A stretch of 64,000 nucleotides of DNA from Motiliproteus sp041586735 (GTDB lineage Bacteria > Pseudomonadota > Gammaproteobacteria > Pseudomonadales > Balneatricaceae), in contig JBFGZQ010000001.1 of the NCBI GenBank assembly GCA_041586735.1, positions 256,730-320,729 of the forward strand, in the 5' to 3' direction. Below are positions 18,015 to 27,341 of the stretch, piece after piece (the stretch's first letter is position 1; each line of letters starts with the position of its first letter). The position numbers and the translations under genes are program-made. The notes under the pieces were generated by a model, which saw only the letters and a program-made list of their open reading frames with translations, did not search any database and had not been told where the DNA came from.

Positions 18015-19268
18015 GTGGAACAATATAACAATATGATAGTCGCCCTCGATATCGGTACCTCCAAGGTGGTGGCGCTGGTCGCCGAGGTGGGGCTGGATGG
18101 TGTCATCGAGGTGGTGGGCATAGGTTCACAGCCCTCTAGAGGGATGAAGAAAGGCGTGGTGATCAACATCGAGTCCACCGTGCTGTCGATTCAACGTGCC
18201 GTGGAGGAAGCCGAGCTGATGGCCGGCTGTAAGATCCATTCGGTCACCGTGGGGATCTCTGGCAGTCACATTAATTCGATGAACTCCCACGGCATCGTTG
18301 CCATCCATGACCGCGAGGTGATCGATCAGGATCTGGATCGGGTGATCGATGCCGCGCGTGCGGTGGCGATTCCGGCCGATCAGAAGATCCTCCATATCTT
18401 GCCGCAGGAATATGTGATCGATAACGAAGAGGGGATTCGCGAGCCGCTGGGGATGTCCGGCGTACGCCTAGAAGCCAAAGTGCATCTGGTGACCTGCGCC
18501 AGTAACGCCGCTCAGAATATCGAGAAGTGCGTACAGCGTTGTGGCCTAGAAGTGGATTCTATGGTCCTGGAGCAGGTCGCATCGAGCTATGCGGTACTGA
18601 CCGACGATGAAAAAGAGCTGGGCGTATGCATGGTCGATATCGGTGGCGGTACTACCGATATCGCTATCTACACCGGTGGCGCCATTCGCCATACCGCGGT
18701 GATTCCGATCGCCGGCGATCAGGTCACCAGTGATATTGCCATGGCACTGCGTACCCCCACCGCTCACGCCGAAGAGCTGAAGATTAAATACGCCTGCGCG
18801 CTGGCGCAATTGGCCAGTGCCGATGACATCGTCAAGGTTCCCAGTATCGGTGATCGTCCTCCCCGGGATCTGAGCTGTCAGGCGTTGACCGAAGTGGTCG
18901 AGCCGCGCTATGACGAGCTGTTTACCCTGATCCAGGCGGAGCTGCGGCGCAGCGGTTTTGAAGATCTAGTGGCGGCAGGCATCGTGTTGACCGGCGGTAC
19001 TGCGCGGATGGAGGGTGCGGTCGATCTGGCCGAAGAGATTTTCCATATGCCAGTCAGATTGGCCAAGCCTCAGGGCGTCAACGGACTGGAAGATATTCTG
19101 CACAGCTCGATCTACGCCACCAGCGTTGGCCTGTTGCTATTTGCCGAGAAGGAGCTGCCCGCCAATGGCGGCAAGCAGCGCGGCATTCGGCCGCGTCAGC
19201 GTCCACCGGTCGCCGAAGGGCCTGGGGCGCTGCTCAGAATCAAGAGTTGGTTCCAGAATAATTTTTAA
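18015..19268 (+). CDS. ftsA: Cell division protein FtsA
   Basis: FtsA is the actin-like ATPase that anchors FtsZ to the membrane. The 417-residue product has the phosphate loop DIGTSKVVALV, VDIGGGTTDIAIY, VLTGGTARMEG and a C-terminal amphipathic helix (LLRIKSWFQNNF) that serves as membrane anchor. I take GTG 18015 as start (MEQYNNMIV), which gives the family length. ATG 18033 is possible but would shorten the first strand. No strong ribosome-binding site is visible for either. Confidence 0.96.
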   Translation: MEQYNNMIVALDIGTSKVVALVAEVGLDGVIEVVGIGSQPSRGMKKGVVINIESTVLSIQRAVEEAELMAGCKIHSVTVGISGSHINSMNSHGIVAIHDREVIDQDLDRVIDAARAVAIPADQKILHILPQEYVIDNEEGIREPLGMSGVRLEAKVHLVTCASNAAQNIEKCVQRCGLEVDSMVLEQVASSYAVLTDDEKELGVCMVDIGGGTTDIAIYTGGAIRHTAVIPIAGDQVTSDIAMALRTPTAHAEELKIKYACALAQLASADDIVKVPSIGDRPPRDLSCQALTEVVEPRYDELFTLIQAELRRSGFEDLVAAGIVLTGGTARMEGAVDLAEEIFHMPVRLAKPQGVNGLEDILHSSIYATSVGLLLFAEKELPANGGKQRGIRPRQRPPVAEGPGALLRIKSWFQNNF

Positions 19269-19341
19269 CGTGGTTGCGGGTTCGAAGAGTTACGGGCGTG
19301 GCGACTAACCGTCCACAACAGGTTTCTAAGGAGGTAATAAC

Positions 19342-20538
19342 ATGTTTGAACTAGCGGATCATGCACCGCAAAGCGCGGTTATCAAAGTGGTTGGCGTAGG
19401 TGGCGGCGGTGGTAACGCTGTCCAGCATATGCTGAACGCCAATATTTATGGGGTCGATTTCATCTGCGCTAATACCGATGCCCAGGCGTTAACGAAGTTG
19501 AAACACGCCAGTGTGCTGCATATTGGCAACAACCTGACCAAAGGCTTGGGAGCAGGTGCCAATCCTGATATCGGTCGCCAAGCGGCGCTGGAAGATCGGG
19601 AGCATATTATCGAGCTGCTCAGTGGTGCCGATATGGTGTTCATCACCGCGGGTATGGGCGGTGGCACCGGCACGGGCGCTGCACCTATCGTCGCCGAGGT
19701 CGCCAAAGAGCTGGGTATCTTGACCGTAGCTGTGGTCACCAAACCCTTCCCATTTGAAGGTCGGCGGCGAATGGCGGTCGCCAATGAAGGGATCAAAGCG
19801 CTGGCCGAAAATGTCGACTCGCTGATTATCGTACCTAATGAGAAGTTGCTGAAGGTGATGGGGCCTAACGCCAAACTGACCGACGCCTTTAATGAGGCCG
19901 ATAACATCCTCCAGGGAGCGGTGCAGGGGATTGCGGAGCTGATTATTCGCGACGGTATGATCAACGTCGATTTTGCCGATGTGAAGACCGTGATGTCTGA
20001 GATGGGCATGGCGATGATGGGCACTGGCTTCGCCATCGGTGAGGATCGTGCGCGTATTGCCACTGAAGCGGCGATCCACTGTCCGCTGTTGGAGGATATC
20101 GATCTGCAGGGTGCCAAGGGTATTCTGGTTAATATCACCGCCGGTCTCGATCTGGGGCTTGGTGAGTTTGCCGAGGTGGGCGACATTATTCACCAGTTCG
20201 CCTCCGATGAGGCGACCGTGGTAATAGGCACGGTGATCGATCCGGAGATGAATGACGAGCTACGGGTAACGGTGGTGGCCACTGGTCTAGGTGGGCGTAA
20301 GGCGGTGCCTGTACAGGTGATCAATAACCCGCTACCGCGACGCAATGATGGCTCGCTTAACTTTAATGAGATCGACATTCCGGCGATTGTACGGCGGCAG
20401 CGCGCTGCCGCCTCGCAGGCGGCCGCCAAGCCAGAGCATGCGCAACAGTCGACCCAGCAGTCCGCGGCGAAAACCCGTAGCGATGATGAGGTGGACTTTT
20501 TGGATATTCCGACCTTTTTGCGCCGTCAGGCCGATTAA
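19342..20538 (+). CDS. ftsZ: Cell division GTPase FtsZ
   Basis: FtsZ polymerises into the Z-ring and recruits the divisome. The 398-residue protein has the tubulin signature GGGTGTGAAP near residue 105, the GGGGNAVQHM loop, the T7 loop segment NVDFADVK, a variable Gln/Ala linker, and the conserved C-terminal peptide DFLDIPTFLRRQAD that binds FtsA and ZipA. A near-perfect Shine-Dalgarno (TAAGGAGGT, about 19327-19335) precedes the ATG, the strongest in the cluster, consistent with the high expression expected of FtsZ. Confidence 0.98.
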   Translation: MFELADHAPQSAVIKVVGVGGGGGNAVQHMLNANIYGVDFICANTDAQALTKLKHASVLHIGNNLTKGLGAGANPDIGRQAALEDREHIIELLSGADMVFITAGMGGGTGTGAAPIVAEVAKELGILTVAVVTKPFPFEGRRRMAVANEGIKALAENVDSLIIVPNEKLLKVMGPNAKLTDAFNEADNILQGAVQGIAELIIRDGMINVDFADVKTVMSEMGMAMMGTGFAIGEDRARIATEAAIHCPLLEDIDLQGAKGILVNITAGLDLGLGEFAEVGDIIHQFASDEATVVIGTVIDPEMNDELRVTVVATGLGGRKAVPVQVINNPLPRRNDGSLNFNEIDIPAIVRRQRAAASQAAAKPEHAQQSTQQSAAKTRSDDEVDFLDIPTFLRRQAD

Positions 20539-20563
20539 TCGGACGCAAGGTCCGCGGGGGCTA

Positions 20564-20603
20564 AATGGCTGTCTGCATGAGCATCTGAATGGGTGTTTGC
20601 ATG
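20564..20603 (+). repeat. 24-bp-period duplication behind ftsZ
   Basis: Two 16-bp near-identical blocks (20564-20579 and 20588-20603, both starting AATGG and ending GCATG) lie 24 bp apart, just after the ftsZ stop. It is another short duplication at a gene boundary. Confidence 0.55.
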
Positions 20604-20710
20604 GCCGCGGATTGGACGGAAAATCGGGTTGATAATAGCGCCAGCTGTGAAAGGTTAGGTGATATTGCTATTATCCTGGTTGTTTTTTGACCCTGGAAGT
20701 GCAGTCGCAG

Positions 20711-21610
20711 ATGATCAAACAGAAAACCCTGAGCAATAGCATTATGGCCACCGGTGTGGGGCTGCATACGGGCGATAAAGTCTACCTGGCGCTGAAACCT
20801 GCGCCTGCGGATACCGGCATCCTGTTCCGGCGCGTCGATCTCGATCCCCCTGTCGAGATTAAAGCCTGGGCGGAGTACGTTGGCGATACCACTATGTCGA
20901 CTAATCTGGTTAGCGGTGAGGTGCGGGTCTCCACCATCGAGCACCTGATGTCGGCGTTGGCAGCGCTGGGTGTCGATAATGCCTATGTTGAGCTCAGTGC
21001 TCCCGAGGTGCCGATTATGGACGGCAGCGCGGCGGCGTTCGTGTTTCTGATCCAGTCTGCAGGGCTGCAAGAACAGGATGCTGCTAAGCAGTTTATCCGT
21101 ATAAAACGCAAAGTCTGCTTTGAGCATGAGGGTAAATCTGCCAGTTTTGAACCTTACGAAGGTTACCGAGTCGGGTTTACGATTGAGTTTGATCATCCGG
21201 CCTTTGAGGAGCGTAATAAAGAGTATTGTCTGGATCTCTCCACCGCCAGCTTTGTAAAGGAGATCAGCCGGGCGCGCACCTTTGGCTTTATGCGCGATAT
21301 CGACATGCTGCGGGCGAATAATCTGGCGCTGGGTGGCAGCGTGGATAACGCCATCGTGGTGGACGACTTTAAGGTGCTGAATGAAGAGGGGCTGCGTTAC
21401 GACGATGAGTTCGTCAAGCACAAGATACTCGATGCGGTGGGTGACCTGTATCTGCTCGGTAAAAGCATCCTCGGAGAGTTTAAAGGCTTTAAGTCAGGAC
21501 ATTACCTTAACAACCAGTTGCTGCGTGAACTGCTACGTAACCCGGATGCCTGGGAGCTGGTGACCTTTGAGGAGGGTGCTGCGCCTATCGCCTATATGCC
21601 TCCAGCATAG
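20711..21610 (+). CDS. lpxC: UDP-3-O-acyl-GlcNAc deacetylase LpxC
   Basis: LpxC is the zinc-dependent deacetylase that commits UDP-3-O-acyl-GlcNAc to lipid A synthesis. From ATG 20711 (MIKQKTLSNSI, matching the E. coli start) the product is 299 residues. An in-frame TTG at 20687 is rejected. Zinc-site and catalytic motifs are visible: STIEHLMSALAA (first His), the catalytic Glu region, and HKILDAVGDLYLLG (His and Asp ligands). IMDGSAAAFVF is a family hallmark. The gene closes the dcw cluster. Confidence 0.97.
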   Translation: MIKQKTLSNSIMATGVGLHTGDKVYLALKPAPADTGILFRRVDLDPPVEIKAWAEYVGDTTMSTNLVSGEVRVSTIEHLMSALAALGVDNAYVELSAPEVPIMDGSAAAFVFLIQSAGLQEQDAAKQFIRIKRKVCFEHEGKSASFEPYEGYRVGFTIEFDHPAFEERNKEYCLDLSTASFVKEISRARTFGFMRDIDMLRANNLALGGSVDNAIVVDDFKVLNEEGLRYDDEFVKHKILDAVGDLYLLGKSILGEFKGFKSGHYLNNQLLRELLRNPDAWELVTFEEGAAPIAYMPPA

Positions 21611-21922
21611 CTAGAGCTGTTAGCCGCGTTGTCGAAACTGCCGGAGGCTGCTCCGTCGCGGTTGTTGAGTTGTAAGGGGGTAACATAGCCGTTACCCTAA
21701 CCACCCCGATAGGCCGAGGCAATTCCCTTCGACCCTCTATTGATTTACGGGTAGAATGCCCTCGTTTACAGGGACCTGCGAATAAGTCTCTTTGTCTCTG
21801 ATCGTTCTATAGGGTACTGAGAACGGAAGCGCATTGAGAACGGATGGGGCTTATTCGCAGGTTTCATAGCTTTCCGCGGCCCTCTGCGCCGACCGATAAC
21901 CCATTTAAATAAGTCACGGATT
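21611..21922 (+). promoter_or_regulatory. lpxC-secA spacer with nested inverted repeats (secA leader)
   Basis: No secM-like coding frame with an arrest motif is seen. Instead the spacer holds three structured parts. GGGTAAC (21678-21684) pairs with GTTACCC (21691-21697). A perfect 13-bp inverted repeat, 21774-21786 against 21850-21862, encloses 63 bases. Inside it, CGTTCT (21803-21808) can pair with either of two AGAACG copies (21820-21825 or 21837-21842). The competing pairings could form a switch in the secA leader; this is inference. Confidence 0.45.
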
Positions 21923-24664
21923 ATGATTGCACCTCTTTTCAAGAAGATCTTTGGTAGTAAAAACGACCGCGAACTCAAGCGGATGGGCAAGATCGTCAAA
22001 GCCATTAATGCTTTAGAAGAGTCTATAGCTGCGCTTAGCGATGAGCAGCTGGCGGCGAAAACTCCGGAGTTCCGGGAGCGTTTTCAGCAAGGTGACTCTC
22101 TGGATAAACTGCTGCCAGAGGCCTTTGCAGTCTGTCGGGAGACCTCCAAGCGGGTGCTGGGGATGCGTCACTTCGATGTGCAGATGATCGGCGGTATTAC
22201 CCTGCATGAAGGCCGTATCGCCGAGATGCGTACCGGTGAGGGTAAAACCCTGATGTCGACGCTGGCGGCTTACCTCAACGGTATTCCGGGGCAGGGGATG
22301 CATGTTGTTACCGTCAACGATTATCTGGCACGCCGTGATGCGGACTGGATGGGTAAGTTGTATAACGCCCTGGGTTTAACGGTCGGGGTGATCTATGCCG
22401 GGCAGTCGCACGATGAGAAGCAGGCCGCCTACCGCGCCGATATCACCTACGGTACCAACAACGAATTTGGCTTTGACTACCTGCGCGATAATATGGCTTT
22501 CAGCACCGAGGAGAAGGTGCAGCGCTCGCTCAGCTACGCGATTATCGATGAGGTCGATTCGATCCTAATCGACGAGGCGCGCACGCCGTTGATTATTTCC
22601 GGCCCTGCCGAAGACAGCTCGGCGCTGTATAAACAGATCAATACCCTGATTCCCAAGCTTGAGCGCCAACCGGAGTTTGACCCAGAGGGTGAGGCAGAAG
22701 AGCCGGCAGGCCACTACGCGGTCGATGAGAAGCAGCGCTCGGTGGAGTTGACCGAAGAGGGGCATCAGTATGTTGAGGGGCTGCTGAGCGAGATCGGTTT
22801 GCTGGCTGAAGATGAATCCCTGTATGCGCCCAAAAATCTCAATCTGCTGCATCACGTACACGCCGGATTGCGGGCCCGGGTGCTGTACACCAAGGATGTG
22901 GACTATATCGTTCAGAACAACCAGATCGTGATCGTCGATGAACATACCGGTCGAACCATGGCCGGTCGGCGCTGGTCGGAAGGCCTGCACCAGGCGATAG
23001 AGGCGAAAGAGGGGGTCGCTATCCAGAACGAAAGCCAGACCCTGGCTTCGACGACCTTCCAGAACTATTTCCGGATCTACAGCAAACTATCGGGGATGAC
23101 CGGCACCGCGGATACCGAAGCCTTCGAGCTGCAGCAGATCTATAGCCTGGACGTGGTGGTGATACCGACTAACAAGCCGGTGCGGCGTACCGATCATAAT
23201 GATCTGATCTACCTGGGCATGCAGGATAAGTTCGATGCCATTGTCGAAGATGTGCGCGATTGTCAGGCGCGTAAACAACCGGTGCTGGTCGGTACCGCGT
23301 CGATAGAGATGTCCGAAGTGATCTCGCAGTTGCTGACCAAGGAGAAGATCAAGCACAACATCCTCAACGCCAAACAGCATGAGCGTGAAGCCTTGATTAT
23401 CGCCGATGCCGGACGTCCGGGCATGGTGACCATCGCCACCAATATGGCGGGTCGAGGCACCGATATCGTCCTCGGTGGTAACTGGGAATCCGAGGTGGCA
23501 CAGCTCGATAACCCCTCAGCGGAGCAGATCGACGCGATTAAGCAGGCCTGGACCCAGACCCACCAGCAGGTGATCGACGCGGGCGGCCTGCACATCGTCG
23601 GCACCGAGCGTCACGAATCGCGGCGCATCGATAACCAGTTGCGCGGTCGCGCGGGGCGTCAGGGGGATCCGGGTACCTCAAGGTTTTACCTATCACTCGA
23701 TGATAGCCTGATGCGTATCTTTGCCTCGGAGCGGGTGCGTGGCTTTATGCAGAAGCTGGGGATGGAGAAGGGAGAGGCGATCGAGCATAAGATGGTATCG
23801 AACGCTATCGAAAAGGCGCAGCGCAAGGTTGAGGGGCGTAACTTCGATATCCGCAAGCAGCTGCTGGAATACGATGATGTGGCCAACGATCAGCGCCGGG
23901 CGATCTACGACCAGCGCAACGAGTTGATGGCGACCTCTGATATCTCTGAAACCATCAATGCGATTCGTGAAGAGGTGATCGATAATCTGATCAGTGATTT
24001 TATTCCTCCGCAGAGCCTGGAGGAGCAGTGGGACGTGGCGGGATTGGAGAAGCAGATCGCTACCGATATGAATCTGCAACTGCCGTTGCAACAGTGGTTG
24101 GACGCTGACGACCAGCTGCACGAAGAGTCGCTACGGGCCAAGATTCTGCAGGCCGAGCTCGATGCCTACGCCGACAAAGAGGCGATCGTCGGCGCTGAAT
24201 CAATCCGCATGTTCGAGAAGCAGGTGATGCTGCAGGTGTTGGATACGCTGTGGAAAGAGCATCTGGCGACCATGGACCATCTGCGTCAGGGTATTCATCT
24301 GCGCGGCTATGCGCAGAAGAACCCCAAGCAGGAGTACAAGCGCGAATCCTTCGAGCTGTTTCAGGAGTTGCTGACCACGATTAAGCAGGATGTGGTACGG
24401 ATTATCTGCCATGTGCAGGTACGTCAGCCTGAAGAGATCGACGCGATGGAGCAACAGCGTCGTGAAGCGCTGGCCCGGCAGCAGATGGAGTTTCAGCATG
24501 CCCAGTCCGATGCGTTAGGCAGCGAGGGCGGTGACGATGCTGAGCAGCAGGGCGAGCTGGCGCAGCCCTTTGTGCGTGAGGATCGCAAGGTCGGCCGTAA
24601 TGAACCCTGCCCCTGCGGATCGGGTAAAAAATATAAGCAATGCCACGGTAAGCTGGCTAGCTAA
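21923..24664 (+). CDS. secA: Preprotein translocase ATPase SecA
   Basis: SecA is the ATPase motor that pushes preproteins through SecYEG. The 913-residue product is near the family length (901 in E. coli). It has the Walker A motif MRTGEGKT near residue 105, TVNDYLARRD, Walker B IIDEVDSILIDEART, and the second nucleotide-binding fold motifs NMAGRGTDI and QLRGRAGRQGD. The C-terminal zinc-binding SecB site NEPCPCGSGKKYKQCHGKL is intact. A stem-loop terminator follows about 55 bases after the stop. No secM gene precedes it. Confidence 0.98.
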   Translation: MIAPLFKKIFGSKNDRELKRMGKIVKAINALEESIAALSDEQLAAKTPEFRERFQQGDSLDKLLPEAFAVCRETSKRVLGMRHFDVQMIGGITLHEGRIAEMRTGEGKTLMSTLAAYLNGIPGQGMHVVTVNDYLARRDADWMGKLYNALGLTVGVIYAGQSHDEKQAAYRADITYGTNNEFGFDYLRDNMAFSTEEKVQRSLSYAIIDEVDSILIDEARTPLIISGPAEDSSALYKQINTLIPKLERQPEFDPEGEAEEPAGHYAVDEKQRSVELTEEGHQYVEGLLSEIGLLAEDESLYAPKNLNLLHHVHAGLRARVLYTKDVDYIVQNNQIVIVDEHTGRTMAGRRWSEGLHQAIEAKEGVAIQNESQTLASTTFQNYFRIYSKLSGMTGTADTEAFELQQIYSLDVVVIPTNKPVRRTDHNDLIYLGMQDKFDAIVEDVRDCQARKQPVLVGTASIEMSEVISQLLTKEKIKHNILNAKQHEREALIIADAGRPGMVTIATNMAGRGTDIVLGGNWESEVAQLDNPSAEQIDAIKQAWTQTHQQVIDAGGLHIVGTERHESRRIDNQLRGRAGRQGDPGTSRFYLSLDDSLMRIFASERVRGFMQKLGMEKGEAIEHKMVSNAIEKAQRKVEGRNFDIRKQLLEYDDVANDQRRAIYDQRNELMATSDISETINAIREEVIDNLISDFIPPQSLEEQWDVAGLEKQIATDMNLQLPLQQWLDADDQLHEESLRAKILQAELDAYADKEAIVGAESIRMFEKQVMLQVLDTLWKEHLATMDHLRQGIHLRGYAQKNPKQEYKRESFELFQELLTTIKQDVVRIICHVQVRQPEEIDAMEQQRREALARQQMEFQHAQSDALGSEGGDDAEQQGELAQPFVREDRKVGRNEPCPCGSGKKYKQCHGKLAS

Positions 24665-24718
24665 AGCTAGGGTTGAGTGGGTGCTGCCCATTCGTCTAAT
24701 TATGAATTGAATGTTTGC

Positions 24719-24756
24719 TAGGGATCCGATCTGCAAAGATGGATCCCTATTTTGCT
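24719..24756 (+). terminator. Probable rho-independent terminator of secA
   Basis: TAGGGATCC (24719-24727) pairs perfectly with GGATCCCTA (24741-24749). An inner ATCT/AGAT helix extends the stem across a single bulged G and closes on a GCAA tetraloop. TATTTTG follows. The stem is long but only moderately GC-rich and the T-tract is short, so strength is uncertain. It lies in the argJ leader, 16 bases before the argJ start region. Confidence 0.6.
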
Positions 24757-24771
24757 AACAGGAGCTTGAAC

Positions 24772-25986
24772 ATGGCGGTAGGTCCAGGAACTCTTCCCGA
24801 TTTTGAAGTGATTGCGGGGGTACGTATCGGTACGGCCAGCGCGGGGATTAAAAAGCCAGGGCGTAAGGATCTGGTGGTGATAGAGCTGGCAGCCGGCAGC
24901 GCTCTGGCCGGGGTCTTTACCCAGAACGCCTTCTGCGCCGCACCGGTGATTCTCAGCAAGAAACACCTGCTGCAGGGAGGCGCGCGCTATCTGCTGATCA
25001 ATACCGGCAACGCCAATGCCGGTACCGGTGCCGAGGGGCTGGCGGATGCGCTGAGCTGTTGCGAGCAGTTGGCGCAATTAACCGCCACCGAAACCAGCGC
25101 GATCCTGCCTTTTTCCACCGGGGTGATTGGCGAGAAACTGCCGGTAGCCAAAATTACTGCAGGCCTGCCCGCAGCGCTAGAGGCGTTGAGTGCCCAAGGC
25201 TGGGCCGATGCCGCCCAAGGGATCATGACCACCGATACCCGTCCCAAGGGTGCGAGTCGTTGTCTCGACATCGAGGGGCAGCAGGTACGAATCAGTGGCA
25301 TCTCCAAAGGCGCCGGCATGATCCGTCCCAATATGGCGACCATGTTGGGTTTTGTGGCGACCGATGCCCAGGTCTCAGCGGCGGCGCTGCAGGCGCTGTT
25401 GAGCGAGGTGGCCGAGCGCAGCTTTAACCGGATCACCATCGATGGCGACACCTCCACCAACGACTCCTGCATGCTGATCGCCACCGGCGCCTCGGAAGTG
25501 GTTTGCGAACCCGGCACGCCTGCCTGGGCGCCTTTCGCCGCTGCCGTAGAGTCGCTGTTGGTAGAGCTGGCGCAAGCGATCATCCGCGATGGTGAAGGGG
25601 CAACCAAGTTTGTCACCATCGAAGTCAGCGCCGCCGCCAGCGCCGCCGAAGCCCTGAAAACCGCCTACGCGATCGCCCATTCACCGCTGGTTAAAACGGC
25701 GCTGTTTGCCTCCGATCCCAACTGGGGCCGGATTCTGGCGGCGGTCGGCTATGCGGGTATCGAGCAGCTGGATCTGGAAGCGCTGCAGCTCTATCTCGGT
25801 GATGTCTGTATCGTCGAGAACGGCGGTCGTGCGCCCAGCTACACCGAAGCTCAGGGGCAGGCGGTGATGGCCCAGGAGGAGATCGGTATTCGGGTGGTGC
25901 TCAATCGCGGCAGCTGCAGTGAAACCGTCTGGACCACCGATCTGTCCCGGGATTACGTGACCATCAATGCCGATTACCGCAGCTAG
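24772..25986 (+). CDS. argJ: Glutamate N-acetyltransferase / amino-acid acetyltransferase ArgJ
   Basis: ArgJ transfers acetyl from N-acetylornithine to glutamate, recycling the acetyl group in arginine synthesis; bifunctional forms also use acetyl-CoA. From ATG 24772 (MAVGPGTLPDFE), with AGGAG 7 bases upstream, the product is 404 residues. A TTG farther upstream is rejected. The self-cleavage site is the Thr of NMATMLGFVATDA. GVFTQNAFCAAPV and NTGNANAGTG are family hallmarks. The secA-argJ-Nudix order is the one found in Pseudomonas. Confidence 0.96.
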   Translation: MAVGPGTLPDFEVIAGVRIGTASAGIKKPGRKDLVVIELAAGSALAGVFTQNAFCAAPVILSKKHLLQGGARYLLINTGNANAGTGAEGLADALSCCEQLAQLTATETSAILPFSTGVIGEKLPVAKITAGLPAALEALSAQGWADAAQGIMTTDTRPKGASRCLDIEGQQVRISGISKGAGMIRPNMATMLGFVATDAQVSAAALQALLSEVAERSFNRITIDGDTSTNDSCMLIATGASEVVCEPGTPAWAPFAAAVESLLVELAQAIIRDGEGATKFVTIEVSAAASAAEALKTAYAIAHSPLVKTALFASDPNWGRILAAVGYAGIEQLDLEALQLYLGDVCIVENGGRAPSYTEAQGQAVMAQEEIGIRVVLNRGSCSETVWTTDLSRDYVTINADYRS

Positions 25987-25988
25987 GC

Positions 25989-26063
25989 TGGTTGTCGTTA
26001 AGCGGCCTGTTGCTAAGTTGGCTGTTACTGCGCTGGCCCTGTATTGATGGCGCTGCATTGATG
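25989..26063 (+). repeat. Degenerate 15-bp tandem repeats between argJ and the Nudix gene
   Basis: About five units of 15 bp (starts near 25989, 26004, 26019, 26034, 26049) share a TGG.CTGTT-like core but have diverged. They begin at the argJ stop and end at the next start codon. Translation of this part gives a 5-residue periodicity of Leu and Trp, which argues that it is spacer rather than coding. The degeneracy makes this call tentative. Confidence 0.35.
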
Positions 26064-26999
26064 CCAGTAGTACATGTGGCCGCCGCGGCGATAGTCGGCG
26101 CCGATGGCCGTCTATTGATCAGTCGTCGCCCCGATCACCTGCATCAGGGCGGCTTGCTGGAGTTTCCTGGCGGCAAGCTCGATCCGGGTGAGACGGTCAC
26201 TCAAGCGCTGGTTCGCGAGCTCCAGGAGGAGCTAGGCATTACCGCGCTCGCCTATCAACCGCTGATGCAGATCCCCTATGACTACCCCGATAAACGGGTG
26301 TTGCTGGATGTCTGGCGGGTCAGCGCTTATCGGGGACAACCCCAGGGGCTCGAAGGCCAGGCGCTGCAGTGGCTGGCTATCGATGAGCTGGATCCCGCGC
26401 AGTTCCCTGTCGCCAATCGCCCGATTATTACCGCGCTGAGATTACCACAACAGTATCTGATCACCGGAGAGGCCCGCGACCGCGAGCAGTGGTTGTTGAA
26501 GTTGCAGGCGGCTCTGGAGGCTGGGATTAGGCTCGTGCAACTGCGTGCCCCTGAACTTGATAACCAGGCCTACCGAGCGCTAGCCAGGGATGCGCTGGCT
26601 TGTTGTCGGGCAGCGGCTGCGCGGCTGATTCTCAATCGCGATCCGCAAGAGGTCCAGGGTCTAGAGGCCGACGGCCTGCACCTCAACCGCCATTATCTGG
26701 CTAGTACCGATAACGCTCAGCTAGCACCCTGGCGTCAGGGGTTACTAGGCGCTTCGTGCCATAACGCTGCAGAGTTGCAACGGGCGCAGCAGCTCGGTGT
26801 CGATTACGCGTTGCTGTCGCCGGTGCTGGCGACCGCGTCGCATCCAGATGCTGCTACTTTGGGTTGGCCGGAGTTTAATGCCTTGGCTGCCTCAGCGACG
26901 CTGCCGGTCTATGCCTTGGGCGGCATGACGGCTGATATGAGCGCGGTTGCGATCGAGCAGGGTGGTCAGGGGATCGCCTCGATCAGCGCCTTCTGGTGA
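26061..26999 (+). CDS. Nudix (MutT-like) hydrolase fused to a ThiE/TenI-type domain
   Basis: The 312-residue product joins two domains. Residues about 1-130 are a Nudix hydrolase like MutT: the Nudix box is GGKLDPGETVTQALVRELQE with EELG following, which in MutT removes 8-oxo-dGTP. Residues about 140-312 resemble thiamine phosphate synthase/TenI (VQLRAPELD, LNRDPQEV, GASCHNAAELQRAQQLGVDYALLSP in part, VYALGGM). This fusion is known in gammaproteobacteria, including the gene after argJ in Pseudomonas. Start ATG 26061 (MPVVHVAAAAIV) gives the normal Nudix N-terminus. The function of the second domain is unproven. Confidence 0.88.
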   Translation: MPVVHVAAAAIVGADGRLLISRRPDHLHQGGLLEFPGGKLDPGETVTQALVRELQEELGITALAYQPLMQIPYDYPDKRVLLDVWRVSAYRGQPQGLEGQALQWLAIDELDPAQFPVANRPIITALRLPQQYLITGEARDREQWLLKLQAALEAGIRLVQLRAPELDNQAYRALARDALACCRAAAARLILNRDPQEVQGLEADGLHLNRHYLASTDNAQLAPWRQGLLGASCHNAAELQRAQQLGVDYALLSPVLATASHPDAATLGWPEFNALAASATLPVYALGGMTADMSAVAIEQGGQGIASISAFW

Positions 27000-27098
27000 T
27001 TCAAGCCTCTCCAAACTGAGCTGCTAGATGCTGCTCCTGATGCGGTTCGCAAGCTCACCGGCATCCTACGGGCCGCTGCTCGTGGGTAAGTCAGGTAG

Positions 27099-27338
27099 TT
27101 AATGCAAGGGCTTGTCGCCCGCCTGCTCGAGCTCCAGCAGCAGTTCTTCGGCCAGCTCGGGATCCATCGCCAGTCGGGTCATCAGCTCATTGCCGCTGGG
27201 CTTGCTGATCTGATACTCCTCATTCGCCCAGGCACCCAGATCGAGCAGTCGGCAACGCTCGGAGCAGAAGGGCCGGTCCGGGTTGCTGCTATCCCATTGC
27301 AGGGTTTTTTTACAGGTGGGGCAGTTAAAACTGTGCAT
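27099..27338 (-). CDS. yacG: DNA gyrase inhibitor YacG
   Basis: YacG is a small zinc protein that binds GyrB and blocks DNA binding by gyrase. The 79-residue product has the four zinc cysteines in CPTCKKTLQW and FCSERCRLLDLGAW, then an acidic C-terminal tail. It lies 3 bases after coaE on the same strand. In E. coli and relatives zapD sits between them; it is missing here. Confidence 0.93.
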   Translation of the reverse strand: MHSFNCPTCKKTLQWDSSNPDRPFCSERCRLLDLGAWANEEYQISKPSGNELMTRLAMDPELAEELLLELEQAGDKPLH

Positions 27339-27341
27339 GCG

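Noticed and set aside
19446..20193. Two long minus-strand frames (over 230 residues) inside ftsZ
   Set aside because: They lie wholly within a highly conserved gene and have Ser/Ile/Arg-rich composition typical of antisense shadows.
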